Shown: piece after piece, positions 25,935-35,063 of the stretch
Numbering within the stretch: the first letter of the stretch is position 1
How the letters are laid out: each line of letters starts with the position of its first letter
Origin: Saccharothrix tamanrassetensis
Lineage (GTDB): Bacteria > Actinomycetota > Actinomycetes > Mycobacteriales > Pseudonocardiaceae
Direction: 5' to 3'
DNA: 64,000 nt
Assembly: GCF_014203665.1 (NCBI RefSeq)
Contig: NZ_JACHJN010000014.1
Location: 62,001 to 126,000, forward strand
The notes under the pieces: generated by a model
Databases searched by the model: none
The model's input: the letters and a program-made list of their open reading frames with translations, nothing else
What the model was told of the DNA's origin: nothing
Position numbers and translations under genes: made by a program

Positions 25935-26038
25935 CGGTCCGGGGCCTCTCGGGTGGGCTTGGCGGATGCGGCACCCGTGCCGCCCGCGAAGCGTGCCCGC
26001 GTTCCGGACCGGTCCGCACGCTCGCGAGGAGAGAGCTT

Positions 26039-28252
26039 GTGACCACCACCATCGGCGCCACCGTGCTCGGCTATCCCCGGATCGGCCCGCGCCGGGAGTT
26101 GAAGCGCGCGGTCGAGCGGTACTGGTCGGGCGCCATCGACGCACCCGCCCTGCACGCCGTCGGCGCGGAACTGCGTGCCGCGACCTGGCTGGACCTGCGT
26201 GACGCCGGGTTGGACTCGGTGCCCGGCAACACGTTCTCGTACTACGACCAGGTGTTGGACACCGCCGTGCTGTTCGACGCCGTGCCGCAGCGGTTCCGCG
26301 CGCTGGGCCTGTCCGAAGTGGACACCTATTTCGCCATGGCCCGCGGCCACGACCACGCTCCCCCGCTGGAGCTGACCAAGTGGTTCGACACCAACTACCA
26401 CTACCTGGTGCCGGAACTCGGCCCGGACACGGAGTTCCGGCTGGTGGGGGACAAGCCGGTGGCCGAGTACCGGGAAGCGCGGGCGCTGGGCGTGACCACT
26501 CGGCCGGTGCTGCTCGGGCCGGTGACGTTCCTGCTGCTGGCCAAGGGCGACCGCCGGCTCGACCTGCTGGACCGGTTGCTGGACTGCTACGCCGAGCTGC
26601 TGCGGACGCTGGCCGCCGAGGGCGTCGAGTGGGTGCAGCTGGACGAGCCCGCGTTCGTCGGCGACCGTTCGCCGGACGACCTGGCCGCGCTGCGACGTGC
26701 CCACGAACGGCTGGGAGCCCTCACGGACCGGCCGAAGCTGCTGGTCACCGGCTACTACGGCGACCTCGGGCCGGCGTTGGACGTGCTCGCGTCCACCCCG
26801 GTGGAGGCCATCGCGGTGGACCTGGTCGCGGGCCCGGTGCCGGCGCTGCACTCCCTGCGGGACAAGACGGTCGTGGCCGGTGTGGTGGACGGGCGCAACG
26901 TCTGGCGGACGGACGTCCCGGCGGCCGTGGCGAAGGCCGCGATGCTGCTGGGCACGGCGGGTGAGGTGGCCGTGTCGACGTCGTCCACGCTCCTGCACGT
27001 GCCCTACGACCTGGACGCGGAGAGGTCGCTGGAGCCCGGGGTGCGCGAGCGGTTGGCGTTCGCGCGGCAGAAGGTGCGGGAGGTCGTGCACATCGCCCAG
27101 GCCCTGCGCGGCGCGGTCGACGCAGGTCGGGCGCTCGGCGTGACACCCCGCCGGGACGACCACGTGCGGGCGCGGATCGCCTCGCTGCGACCTGCGCACC
27201 GGGAGCGGGCCCCGTACGCCGAACGTGCCGCCGCGCAGCAGGCACGGCTCGGCCTGCCGCCACTGGCCACCACGACCATCGGGTCGTTCCCGCAGACGTC
27301 CGCGATCCGCACCGCGCGGGCCGACGTGCGGACGGGACGGCTGGACGAGGCCGGATACGTGGCGCGGATGCGCGAGGAGATCGGACGGGTCATCGCGTTG
27401 CAGGAGGACATCGGGCTGGACGTGCTGGTGCACGGCGAACCCGAGCGCAACGACATGGTGCAGTACTTCGCCGAACACCTGGACGGCTTCGCCACCACCG
27501 AGGCCGGCTGGGTGCAGTCCTACGGCTCGCGGTGCGTGCGCCCGCCGATCCTGCACGGCGACGTGTCCCGGCCCGCACCCATCACCGTGCCGTGGAGTTC
27601 GTACGCGCAGTCCCTCACCGACCGTCCCGTCAAGGGAATGCTGACCGGGCCGGTGACCATCCTGGCGTGGTCGTTCGTGCGCGACGACCAGCCGTTGGCG
27701 GAGACGGCGGCGCAGGTGGCGCTGGCGCTGCGGGACGAGATCCGCGACCTGGAGGCCGCCGGCGTCCGGATCGTCCAGGTCGACGAGCCCGCGCTGCGGG
27801 AACTGCTGCCGCTGCGGGCGGACGACCACGCGGCCTACCTGGAGTGGGCGGTCGGGGCGTTCCGGCTGGCCACGGCGGGCGCGTCACCGGCCACCCAGAT
27901 CCACACGCACCTGTGCTACTCGGAGTTCGGCGAGGTGATCGACGCGATCGACGGCCTGGACGCGGACGTGACCACGATCGAGGCGGCACGGTCGAAGATG
28001 GAGATCCTGGACGACCTGAGGTCGACCGGCTTCGGCCGTGGCGTGGGGCCGGGCGTGTACGACATCCACTCCCCACGCGTGCCCGACGCCGATGAGGTGG
28101 TGTCACTGCTGACAGCGGCCGTGCGGGCGGTGCCGGGTTCGCGGCTGTGGGTGAACCCGGACTGCGGGCTGAAGACGCGCGGTTACGCCGAGGTCGAGCC
28201 CGCCTTGCGCAACCTCGTGACGGCGACCAAGCAGGTCCGCGCCTCGCTGTAG
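26039..28252 (+). CDS. metE: Cobalamin-independent methionine synthase
   Basis: A 737-residue enzyme that methylates homocysteine with 5-methyltetrahydropteroyltriglutamate, the last step of methionine synthesis, in the cytoplasm. The N-terminal half carries LGYPRIGPRRELKRAVE (MetE N domain). The catalytic half contains IHTHLCYSEFGE with the zinc-binding His and Cys near residues 620-630, and the final zinc cysteine in VNPDCGLKTRGY near residue 705. The GTG at 26039 follows GAGGAGAG. Length is close to the usual 750-760. Expression is governed by the B12 riboswitch in its leader, implying that a B12-dependent MetH exists elsewhere in the genome. Confidence 0.97.
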   Translation: MTTTIGATVLGYPRIGPRRELKRAVERYWSGAIDAPALHAVGAELRAATWLDLRDAGLDSVPGNTFSYYDQVLDTAVLFDAVPQRFRALGLSEVDTYFAMARGHDHAPPLELTKWFDTNYHYLVPELGPDTEFRLVGDKPVAEYREARALGVTTRPVLLGPVTFLLLAKGDRRLDLLDRLLDCYAELLRTLAAEGVEWVQLDEPAFVGDRSPDDLAALRRAHERLGALTDRPKLLVTGYYGDLGPALDVLASTPVEAIAVDLVAGPVPALHSLRDKTVVAGVVDGRNVWRTDVPAAVAKAAMLLGTAGEVAVSTSSTLLHVPYDLDAERSLEPGVRERLAFARQKVREVVHIAQALRGAVDAGRALGVTPRRDDHVRARIASLRPAHRERAPYAERAAAQQARLGLPPLATTTIGSFPQTSAIRTARADVRTGRLDEAGYVARMREEIGRVIALQEDIGLDVLVHGEPERNDMVQYFAEHLDGFATTEAGWVQSYGSRCVRPPILHGDVSRPAPITVPWSSYAQSLTDRPVKGMLTGPVTILAWSFVRDDQPLAETAAQVALALRDEIRDLEAAGVRIVQVDEPALRELLPLRADDHAAYLEWAVGAFRLATAGASPATQIHTHLCYSEFGEVIDAIDGLDADVTTIEAARSKMEILDDLRSTGFGRGVGPGVYDIHSPRVPDADEVVSLLTAAVRAVPGSRLWVNPDCGLKTRGYAEVEPALRNLVTATKQVRASL

Positions 28253-28256
28253 CGGG

Positions 28257-28336
28257 TCGAAGCCGCGTTGTCGGCAGCCGCAGACCGCGCGATCCGCGCT
28301 GTCGCGGCTTCCGGCAACGCGGTGGGCCGGCTTCGA
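28257..28336. repeat. Inverted-repeat region between metE and the convergent gene
   Basis: Nested arms TCGAAGCC (28257-28264) with GGCTTCGA (28329-28336), and CCGCGTTG (28263-28270) with CAACGCGG (28315-28322). The loop itself can fold. Placed between two convergent genes, it probably ends transcription from one or both sides. Confidence 0.5.
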
Positions 28337-28417
28337 GGCGTTTCGGGATCGTGCCCGCAACGGGTGCGCTCCGGAACCGGGCAGTCGGGGATGCGGTAGC
28401 CGGGCGTCAGCGTGGGT

Positions 28418-30244
28418 TCACCACTGGATGGACTCCAGGGCGTCCAACGGCTGCCGCTCGTCCAGCGACTCCGGCACCCCTGACGTGTCGGCGGCCCGCA
28501 ACGACTTCGGGAACGTGAAGCCGCACCGCTGTTCGACGTCCGCCAGCTTCACCTGGAACACCCGGAACTCGTCGAGTTCCAGCGCCTCCAACTGGTTCAG
28601 GTTCTGGGTCAGCAGGAACGCCCGCGCCTTGAGCACGCCCTGCTCCACGAACGCGACGACCTTCCAGTACTCGCGCGGCAGCCGGACGCCCCGGAACACC
28701 CGGTCGTCGGCCTGGAACACCGGTCCGCCGTAGACGCTGACCCGCATGTCGTCCACGTCGACGTCGGACATCACCGCGTCCTCCAGCCTGCCCCACACGC
28801 CGTTGCGCATGCTCTGGTTGAAGTCGTCCATCTGGGGCGTGATGTTGGTGAAGAAGAACGAGTCCACATTGGCCTGTTCCGCCTCGGTCTTGCTGCCCCA
28901 CAACAGGTCCGCGCGCCGCGCCACGTGGCCTCGGTCGAGCCGGTTGCCCTTGTAGAGCTCGTCGCCGACCTGGAACCCGGCCGGGATGCGCGAGTCCAGG
29001 ATGAACGGGATCCCGCTGCGGTTCAGCGCCTTCAGCGTCTTGCCGTCGATGTTCCAGGCCACCCAGATCGCGAACCGCCGCGACTTGCTCTGCGCGAGCG
29101 AGAAGTGCGTGTAGTCCACGACCTCGGAGCCGCCGACCACCACCGCGTCCGCCTCGGCCGCCGCACCCAGCACCGGCAGGCCGACGTCGACGCCGAGGAA
29201 GTCCGCCGCGAAGCCCTTCTTGGGCAACGCTTCCGGCTTCGGTGCCCTGATGGTGACGCCGAGCTTCTCGAACACCGACTGCGGCAGGCACGCGAGCGCG
29301 TGCTCGTCGCTGTTGCCGCCCGCCTCGCCGCCGAAGTGCAGGCCCGCCATGGTCTTGGTGGTCTTGCCGTTGGCGGCCTTGAACATCCACGCCGAGCCCG
29401 AGTCGCCGCCCATGCTGATCTCGCCACCGGTCGCCGGACGCGCCGGGTCGGGTCCGATCTCGAAGCAGCCGATCTCCTTGGCACCCGTCGAGCCGCCGTA
29501 GTCCAGCTTCACGATGGTGTCGATGCGGCGCACGATCCCGTGCGTCACGCCGGTGGTCCGACCGCTCTTGACGACCTTGTCCCCCAGCTCCGGCTCACCG
29601 ATCTTGTCCACGCACACACCGAGTTCGAGGATTTCACCGACGAACCCCCGGTCCTCGACCGTGGCGATCGCGCAGTCGCCGGCCGCGCCCAGGTGCGAGC
29701 GGACGAGCCTGCCCACCCGGTTGCGGTCGACGCGGTTGTCGTCGTGCGAGCCGGGTTGCACGACGGTGTCGCCCAACGCCCCGTCGGGACCGTGCAGGAC
29801 GTGCCAGTTGGACAGGATGTACGGCGTGCCGTCGGCCCGGTCGTAGACGATGCAGCCGACGGTGCCCGCGGGCACCTTCACGTGACCCACGCTGGCGCCC
29901 GGCGCGATCGGGTCGAGGCGGGTTTTGCGATCACCGGAGGCCCGCTCCGACACCACCTGGAAGTTCGTCTTGTAGTCGCGTTCCAGCACGTCGGTCGGCA
30001 CTTCGACGCCGTCCACGGTGATCGTCTCCGGCAGCAGCGCGGTACCCAGCGCACCCAGCGCCTCGGGCTCCGCCTTCTGCTTCACGGTGAACTGGATGGC
30101 GATCCGATCCGTCGGCTGGCCGTCCTCGACCTTGTAGCCGATGCCGATCGACGACACGTTGCCGTCCCTCAGGAAGTCGGCGCCCTTGGTGCGCACGAAC
30201 CGTCTGAGTGAAGCCGTCAACGCTTCGTTCTTCTTCTTGGCCAT
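28418..30244 (-). CDS. Trypsin-like protease fused to a DRGH (His-Me finger) nuclease
   Basis: A 608-residue two-enzyme protein. Residues about 115-330 form a trypsin-fold serine protease: His148 in LSNWHVLHG, Asp190 in GAAGDCAIA and Ser282 in MGGDSGSAW give a complete triad. Residues about 370-585 form a DNA/RNA non-specific endonuclease domain: DRGHVARRAD with catalytic His440, FFFTNITPQ with Asn467, and FNQSMRNGVWGRLED with the metal-site Asn and Glu. The about 110-residue N-terminus is basic at first, with no signal peptide or membrane segment, so the protein is probably cytoplasmic. The ATG at 30244 follows GGGGGA. No inhibitor gene adjoins it. Autocleavage controlling the nuclease is a plausible but untested idea. 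Confidence 0.9.
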   Translation of the reverse strand: MAKKKNEALTASLRRFVRTKGADFLRDGNVSSIGIGYKVEDGQPTDRIAIQFTVKQKAEPEALGALGTALLPETITVDGVEVPTDVLERDYKTNFQVVSERASGDRKTRLDPIAPGASVGHVKVPAGTVGCIVYDRADGTPYILSNWHVLHGPDGALGDTVVQPGSHDDNRVDRNRVGRLVRSHLGAAGDCAIATVEDRGFVGEILELGVCVDKIGEPELGDKVVKSGRTTGVTHGIVRRIDTIVKLDYGGSTGAKEIGCFEIGPDPARPATGGEISMGGDSGSAWMFKAANGKTTKTMAGLHFGGEAGGNSDEHALACLPQSVFEKLGVTIRAPKPEALPKKGFAADFLGVDVGLPVLGAAAEADAVVVGGSEVVDYTHFSLAQSKSRRFAIWVAWNIDGKTLKALNRSGIPFILDSRIPAGFQVGDELYKGNRLDRGHVARRADLLWGSKTEAEQANVDSFFFTNITPQMDDFNQSMRNGVWGRLEDAVMSDVDVDDMRVSVYGGPVFQADDRVFRGVRLPREYWKVVAFVEQGVLKARAFLLTQNLNQLEALELDEFRVFQVKLADVEQRCGFTFPKSLRAADTSGVPESLDERQPLDALESIQW

Positions 30245-30483
30245 GACACCCGTCCCCCTGTTCGCGCACGTCGGTGGCCTTGCTGTCGACGGACCGCGAA
30301 GCGTCGTTAGCCGTACGACAGCCGGTTCACCCGTCCAGCCCAGTACCGTCCGCCGAACGCCGTTTCGATCAAGCTTTCACAAGGCAGACAACGAGGACGT
30401 CAACACCGCGCGACCTGCCGCTGAACGACCGACGAAGCCGCGTGCCCTTCGCCGAGCCCGAGCCCTTGCCTCCCGGGTTGCAC

Positions 30484-31121
30484 CTAGGCCAGGCCGTGGT
30501 CCCGGGCATACATCGCGGCTTGGGTGCGGTCGCGTAGGCCCAGGCGGTTGAGGATGCGGGAGATGTGGTTCTTCACGGTGCCTTCGCTGACGTAGAGCCT
30601 GCGGGCGATCTCACGGTTCGTGCTGCCGGTGGCAACGAAGCGGAGCACCTCGACTTCGCGCTCCGTGAGCGAATGGTCGCTTGGTGGTGTGCCCGCTCCG
30701 CGCGCCAAGGCTGTCGCGAGTCGCGCTGCCGCTGCGGGGTCGAACTGGGCGATGCCCTCGTGTGCCAGGCGGACCGCTGCGGCCAGTTCGCGGGCGGGTC
30801 GGTCCTTGAGCAGGTAGCCGACGGCGCCACCGCGCAGCGCCCGCACGACGTACTCCTCGTCGTCGAAGGTGGTCAGCATGACCACTCGACAGGACGGGGT
30901 CGGGTTCGAAGTGCGGCCAGTGCGTCGATGCCGTTCATCACCGGCATCCGGACGTCCATCAGCACCACGTCCGGGTTCAGTTCCATCGCCCTGTCCACCG
31001 CTTGCCGACCGTCGCCGGCGGTGCCGACGACTGCGATACCGGGCTGGATGTCCAGCAGCGATGCGATGCTCTCCCGGATCAGTTGCTGGTCGTCCACCAC
31101 CAGCACGCGCACGTCCGTCAC
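30484..31121 (-). pseudogene. NarL-family response regulator disrupted by a frameshift
   Basis: The N-terminal receiver part is read from GTG 31121: VRVLVVDDQQLIRESIASLL, the phospho-acceptor in VVLMDVRMPVMNG, then ALAALRTRPRP followed by a stop. The rest is in a different frame from about 30912 to 30484: RVVMLTTFDDEEYV, the lysine in GYLLKDRPA, and a LuxR helix-turn-helix (LTEREVEVLRFVATGSTNRE, GTVKNHISRIL). The break falls in a run of C and G near 30890-30912 between receiver beta-strands 3 and 4. A one-base indel would rejoin an ordinary protein of about 212 residues. The upstream kinase gene overlaps it by GTGA and is intact. Either a real inactivating mutation or a sequencing error in GC-rich DNA. 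Confidence 0.82.
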
Positions 31122-32191
31122 GACGTCCGCCGGGGAACGGTCACCACGAGGCGGGTTCCCGCATCGGGCGCACTGTGCACTTCCACCGCCCCACCGACCT
31201 GGGCCACCCGTTCCCTCATGCCCAGCAACCCGAACCCTTCTCCACCATCGAACCCCCGGCCGTCGTCGGCCACCACGAGCCGGAGGTCGACCTCTCCACA
31301 GTGGACGTTCACCGACACGGCGGACGCGTTGGCGTGTCGCAGGACGTTGGTGATGCCCTCCTGCGCCGCCCGGTACACGGCCAGCAGCACGGCAGGGTCG
31401 TAGTCGCCCTCGTCACCGGCGCAGTCCAGCGTCACCTTGAGCCCGCTGGTCAGCTCCCCCAACGCCGACGACAGCCGGAACGGCTCGCGCAGGGTCCGCA
31501 CCGACCGCCGCACGTCCTCCAAAGCCCGTCGAGCCGACTCGTGGGCGTCGGCCACGGCCTGGTCGGCGACGGCGGGATCGCGGTCGCGGAAGGCGGAGGC
31601 CTTCTCCAGCAGCACGGAGACAGCGGTCAGGTGGTGGCCCAGGCCGTCGTGGATGTCGCGCGCCACCCGGTTGCGCTCGGCGGCGGCGGACAGTTCGGCC
31701 AGCTTCGCCCGGCCGCGCTGCTCCTCCACCGCGACCGCCGCCATCGCGACGGTCAGCACCAGTCCCACGGCGAACATCAGGAGGTCGGACACCTGCTCCA
31801 CCTGGCGCGTCCAGCCGGGCACGGTGACCTGGAACGTGATCACCACCAGGGCGACGCAGACCAGCCCGAGCGCGATCGCGACCAGCCGGCCGAACACGAA
31901 GTACGCGCCGAACGGCAGCAGCAGGAACAGCACGCGGGACATGCCGGAACCGTCGGCGGCGGCCACCACGACGACCAGCGCCGCCCGGACCACGAGCAGC
32001 GCCACGGCGGGTGTGGGCGGCGTCCGCTCCGGGTGTCGGCGACGCTCGAACACGTCCACCAGGGCCAGCACGACCAGACCCGCCACGAACTCCGGGCGCA
32101 CCACGCCCAGTCCCGCCATGCCCGCGTAGCAGCCGACGACCAGCACAACCCCGTAGAGCAGCGGGGACAACCACGGGACCGGGCGCACCAC
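31118..32191 (-). CDS. NarL-type sensor histidine kinase
   Basis: A 357-residue membrane kinase. Five or six hydrophobic segments fill the first about 150 residues, followed by the HisKA_3 dimerisation motif VARDIHDGLGHHLTAV with the phospho-acceptor histidine near 175. The ATPase domain shows the N box AAQEGITNVLRHA, G1 VVADDGRGFDGG and G2 GFGLLGMRERV. The GTG at 32191 (or 32188) is the start. It overlaps the response regulator gene by four bases. With few extracellular residues it probably senses membrane or envelope state. Its partner regulator is frameshifted, so output of the system may be lost. Confidence 0.92.
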   Translation of the reverse strand: MVRPVPWLSPLLYGVVLVVGCYAGMAGLGVVRPEFVAGLVVLALVDVFERRRHPERTPPTPAVALLVVRAALVVVVAAADGSGMSRVLFLLLPFGAYFVFGRLVAIALGLVCVALVVITFQVTVPGWTRQVEQVSDLLMFAVGLVLTVAMAAVAVEEQRGRAKLAELSAAAERNRVARDIHDGLGHHLTAVSVLLEKASAFRDRDPAVADQAVADAHESARRALEDVRRSVRTLREPFRLSSALGELTSGLKVTLDCAGDEGDYDPAVLLAVYRAAQEGITNVLRHANASAVSVNVHCGEVDLRLVVADDGRGFDGGEGFGLLGMRERVAQVGGAVEVHSAPDAGTRLVVTVPRRTS

Positions 32192-32312
32192 CGCAGGCTA
32201 CTGCCGGTCGGACGGCAGACCGGGGTGCCGGTCGGCACGTGCCCACCGGCACCCCCGGCTCCGGTCGCTCGGCACTGCCGGCCGGCCGCTGCCCGTTCCT
32301 AGCGTTGCGGCC

Positions 32313-32915
32313 ATGACCTTCCTGCTGCGCTTCGGCGCCGTGTTCGGCGTCCTGTCCGGAGTCCTGATCGTGGTGACCGGGGCCGCCGAGGCGTTCCTCG
32401 GCGAAACCCTGCCCACCAGCCTGGTGATCGGCTTGTCACCGGCGCTCGCCCTGCCGCTGATCACCGCGCTCCAGCTCACCCAGCTGCACCGGGCCGACCG
32501 GTTCACGTCGATCGCGTTCGCGGTCAACGTGGTCGGCCTCGGCCTGTTCGGCGGGGCGGCTTACGCGCTGAACATCGTGCTGTTCCCGCTCGACGTCACA
32601 CCCACCCCGTCGACCGGGGTCGTGCTGCTGGCGAGCGCTCTGGTGTTCGCCGTCGGCACCGCGCTGTTCGCCGCCGCGATGCTGCGCGCGAAGGTGCACC
32701 CGCGCGTGGCGGTGTGGATCTACGCCGTCGCGCTGCCCGTGCTCGCCATCGCCGCCCGACTGCCCGACTCGCCGGTGACCAGCGGAGTCCACGTGCTGGC
32801 GGGCGGCTCGCTGATCTGGCTGGCGGTGTCGGTCTACTCGCTGAACGCCGTCACGTCGTCCATCGCCGCGCCCGAGGCGAAGACCTCCTCGGTCGCGCCC
32901 TCCTCGTCGTCGTAG
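32313..32915 (+). CDS. Six-helix membrane protein of unknown function
   Basis: A 200-residue hydrophobic protein with about six membrane segments, from FGAVFGVLSGVLIVVTGAAE at the N-terminus to HVLAGGSLIWLAVSVYSL near residue 175. It resembles small actinobacterial membrane proteins without a known role. The last about 20 residues (SIAAPEAKTSSVAPSSSS) are low-complexity and lie antisense to the coding 3' end of the next, opposite gene, so the two overlap tail to tail by 82 bases. The real protein probably reaches there simply because no earlier stop exists. The ATG at 32313 is preceded by no strong ribosome binding site. Confidence 0.7.
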   Translation: MTFLLRFGAVFGVLSGVLIVVTGAAEAFLGETLPTSLVIGLSPALALPLITALQLTQLHRADRFTSIAFAVNVVGLGLFGGAAYALNIVLFPLDVTPTPSTGVVLLASALVFAVGTALFAAAMLRAKVHPRVAVWIYAVALPVLAIAARLPDSPVTSGVHVLAGGSLIWLAVSVYSLNAVTSSIAAPEAKTSSVAPSSSS

Positions 32916-33313
32916 TCGACCACGATCCGCCACCGGCCGTCGATCCTGCGGCAGAACACGTGGAACCTGCCGTAGAAGACCTTCGGCGCGCCGGCGCGGA
33001 CCGCGTCGATCCGGTAGATCCCGCGCTCACTGGCCGCGTCGCCGTCGGCGAGGCGCTCCAGGAACCGGAACGCGATGCCGAGCGAGTCCCCGCTCGCGGC
33101 CACGCGCGCGAACCACTCCGCGATCTCGGTGGCGTACTCCGCACGGCCCCTGACCCGCTTCGCCGCACCCTCGGCGCGGATCAGGTCGGGGCCGTGCACC
33201 GCCATGAACCCGGCGGCGTCAAGCCTGCCGTAGGCGCTCCGGAACGGCTCCCACACGTCGTGGTTCAGTCCGCGGAGCGAGGTGGCCGTGGCCACTTCCC
33301 GATTCTCCCCCAT
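32834..33313 (-). CDS. SnoaL-like / DUF4440 nuclear transport factor 2-fold protein
   Basis: A 159-residue small protein of the NTF2-like superfamily. Typical features are a helical start (WEPFRSAYGRLDAAGFMAVH), a middle RAEYATEIAEWF helix, and closing strands FYGRFHVFCRRIDGRWRIVVDYDDEEG. Members bind or convert small hydrophobic molecules or act as stress-related partner proteins. No catalytic set can be fixed from sequence. The 3' end overlaps the membrane-protein gene on the opposite strand by 82 bases. The ATG at 33313 is supported by family alignment from residue 10 onward. Confidence 0.8.
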   Translation of the reverse strand: MGENREVATATSLRGLNHDVWEPFRSAYGRLDAAGFMAVHGPDLIRAEGAAKRVRGRAEYATEIAEWFARVAASGDSLGIAFRFLERLADGDAASERGIYRIDAVRAGAPKVFYGRFHVFCRRIDGRWRIVVDYDDEEGATEEVFASGAAMDDVTAFSE

Positions 33314-33551
33314 GACCCTCGGAGGCTAGCCGGCACGAGGCGATGAGGTAACCGAAATACTCCAGGCCCACCTTCGCCGGGGGTGCGCGTGTGAGTGGGG
33401 TTTCCCCACGGACACCGATTCGACATCCGGGTGTACACGTCGGGGATGGCCGGCGATCACCTTCACGGTGTACGCATCTATGGATGCGCGGAGTAGCCGT
33501 CGTCGTGGTCACTCTTCTGTGCGTTGTCCTGAGAAGGAGGCACAACTCCCC

Positions 33552-35063
33552 ATGTCCCCACTGACACGGCGGACCCTGATCGCCGGCGGCATCGCCGGTG
33601 CCGGCGTCACGGTCCTCGCCCCTTCGTCCGCAAGCGCCATCGCCTACCCGTTCACACTCGGCGTGGCGTCCGGTGAGCCCGCACCGGACGGCTTCGTCAT
33701 CTGGACGCGCCTCGCGCCGAGCCCGCTCAACCCCGACGGCCTCGGTGGCATGTCGAGCGCACCGGTCGGCGTGGAGTGGCAGGTCGCCACCGACCAGAGG
33801 TTCACGCAGGTGGTGAAGTCCGGCACGTTCAGCGCCAACCAGACCTGGGCGCACAGCGTGCACGTCGAAGTCACCGGGCTCCTGGCAGGACGCGAGTACT
33901 ACTACCGGTTCCGCGCCTCGGGCTTCATCTCCCCGGTCGGCCGTGCGGTGACCGCGCCCGCGCCCGGCACCTCGCCGGCGCTGACCATGCTGTTCACCTC
34001 GTGCTCGCACTACGAGGCCGGGTACTTCACCGCGTACCGGCGGATGGCCGAGGAGAACCCGCACCTCATCCTGCACCTGGGCGACTACATCTACGAAGGC
34101 GCGGCGTCCACGACGAACGTGCGCAAGCACACGCCGGCCGTGGAGATCTCCGGGCTCGCCGACTACCGGGTGCGGCACGCGCAGTACAAGACGGACCCGG
34201 ACCTCCAGGCCGCGCACGCCGTCGCGCCTTGGCTGCTCGTATGGGACGACCACGAGGTCGAGAACAACTACGCCAACCTCATCCGCAACGACGGCTCCCC
34301 GGCAGGTGACTTCAAAGCCCGCCGCGCGGCGGCGTACAAGGCGTACTACGAACACATGCCCCTGCGGTCCGCGCAGGCCCCGGTGGCGGAGAACATGCAG
34401 CTGTACCGGCGGGTGCGGTGGGGCAGCCTGGCCACCTTCCACATGCTCGACACCCGGCAGTACCGCAACGACCAGGCGTGCGGCGACGGCACGAAGGTGT
34501 GCCCGGAGGCCGACGACCCCGCCCGCACGCTCACCGGCACCGGGCAGGAGACGTGGCTGCTGGACGGGATGCGGCAGAAGGCAGGCACCTGGGACTTCCT
34601 GGGCCAGCAGGTGTTCTTCGCGCAGAAGCTGGCGTCGGCGGACGGTGCGAAGTCGATGGACTCCTGGGACGGCTACAGCGCCAACCGCGACCGGCTCCAG
34701 CGCGGCTGGGACGCTGCGGGGTTGCGGAACACCGTAGTGCTGACCGGTGACGTGCACCGGTCGTGGGCGAGCAACCTGATGCTGGACTACAAGACCCAGG
34801 ACCGCATCGTCGGCACGGAGCTGGTCACCACGTCGGTCACCTCCGGTGGTGACGGCAACGCGGCCGACAACGGTCTGTCGAGCCTCAACCCGCACGTGAA
34901 GTTCTACAAGAACCTGCGCGGCTACGTCCGCACCCTCACCACACCGGGCCAGGTGGCGGTCGACTTCCGCTTCGTGGACCGGGTGACCACGCGCGACTAC
35001 CCGGTCAAGACGTTGCAGAGCTACATCATCCAGGCCGGCAACCCCGGATTGCAGGTGCCATGA
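33552..35063 (+). CDS. phoD: PhoD-family alkaline phosphatase/phosphodiesterase, Tat-exported
   Basis: A 503-residue secreted metallophosphatase. The start is the ATG at 33552 after AAGGAGG, which leaves a Tat-type signal peptide (LTRRTLIAGGIAGAGVTVLA, then ASAIAYPF). The PhoD N-terminal domain (FTLGVASGEPAPDGFVIWTR) is followed by the catalytic domain with LFTSCSHYEAGY, HLGDYIYEGA, VWDDHEVENNY and TGDVHRSWASN, which supply the metal ligands. Relatives free phosphate from diesters such as teichoic acids. A weak PHO-box-like GATCACCTTCACGGTG lies at 33455-33470. The next gene, a propeller-like protein, overlaps its stop by ATGA. Confidence 0.93.
   Translation: MSPLTRRTLIAGGIAGAGVTVLAPSSASAIAYPFTLGVASGEPAPDGFVIWTRLAPSPLNPDGLGGMSSAPVGVEWQVATDQRFTQVVKSGTFSANQTWAHSVHVEVTGLLAGREYYYRFRASGFISPVGRAVTAPAPGTSPALTMLFTSCSHYEAGYFTAYRRMAEENPHLILHLGDYIYEGAASTTNVRKHTPAVEISGLADYRVRHAQYKTDPDLQAAHAVAPWLLVWDDHEVENNYANLIRNDGSPAGDFKARRAAAYKAYYEHMPLRSAQAPVAENMQLYRRVRWGSLATFHMLDTRQYRNDQACGDGTKVCPEADDPARTLTGTGQETWLLDGMRQKAGTWDFLGQQVFFAQKLASADGAKSMDSWDGYSANRDRLQRGWDAAGLRNTVVLTGDVHRSWASNLMLDYKTQDRIVGTELVTTSVTSGGDGNAADNGLSSLNPHVKFYKNLRGYVRTLTTPGQVAVDFRFVDRVTTRDYPVKTLQSYIIQAGNPGLQVP

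Noticed and set aside
33455..33476. PHO box upstream of the PhoD gene
   Set aside because: The first unit is similar to the direct-repeat consensus but the second is poor, so it is mentioned only as weak.
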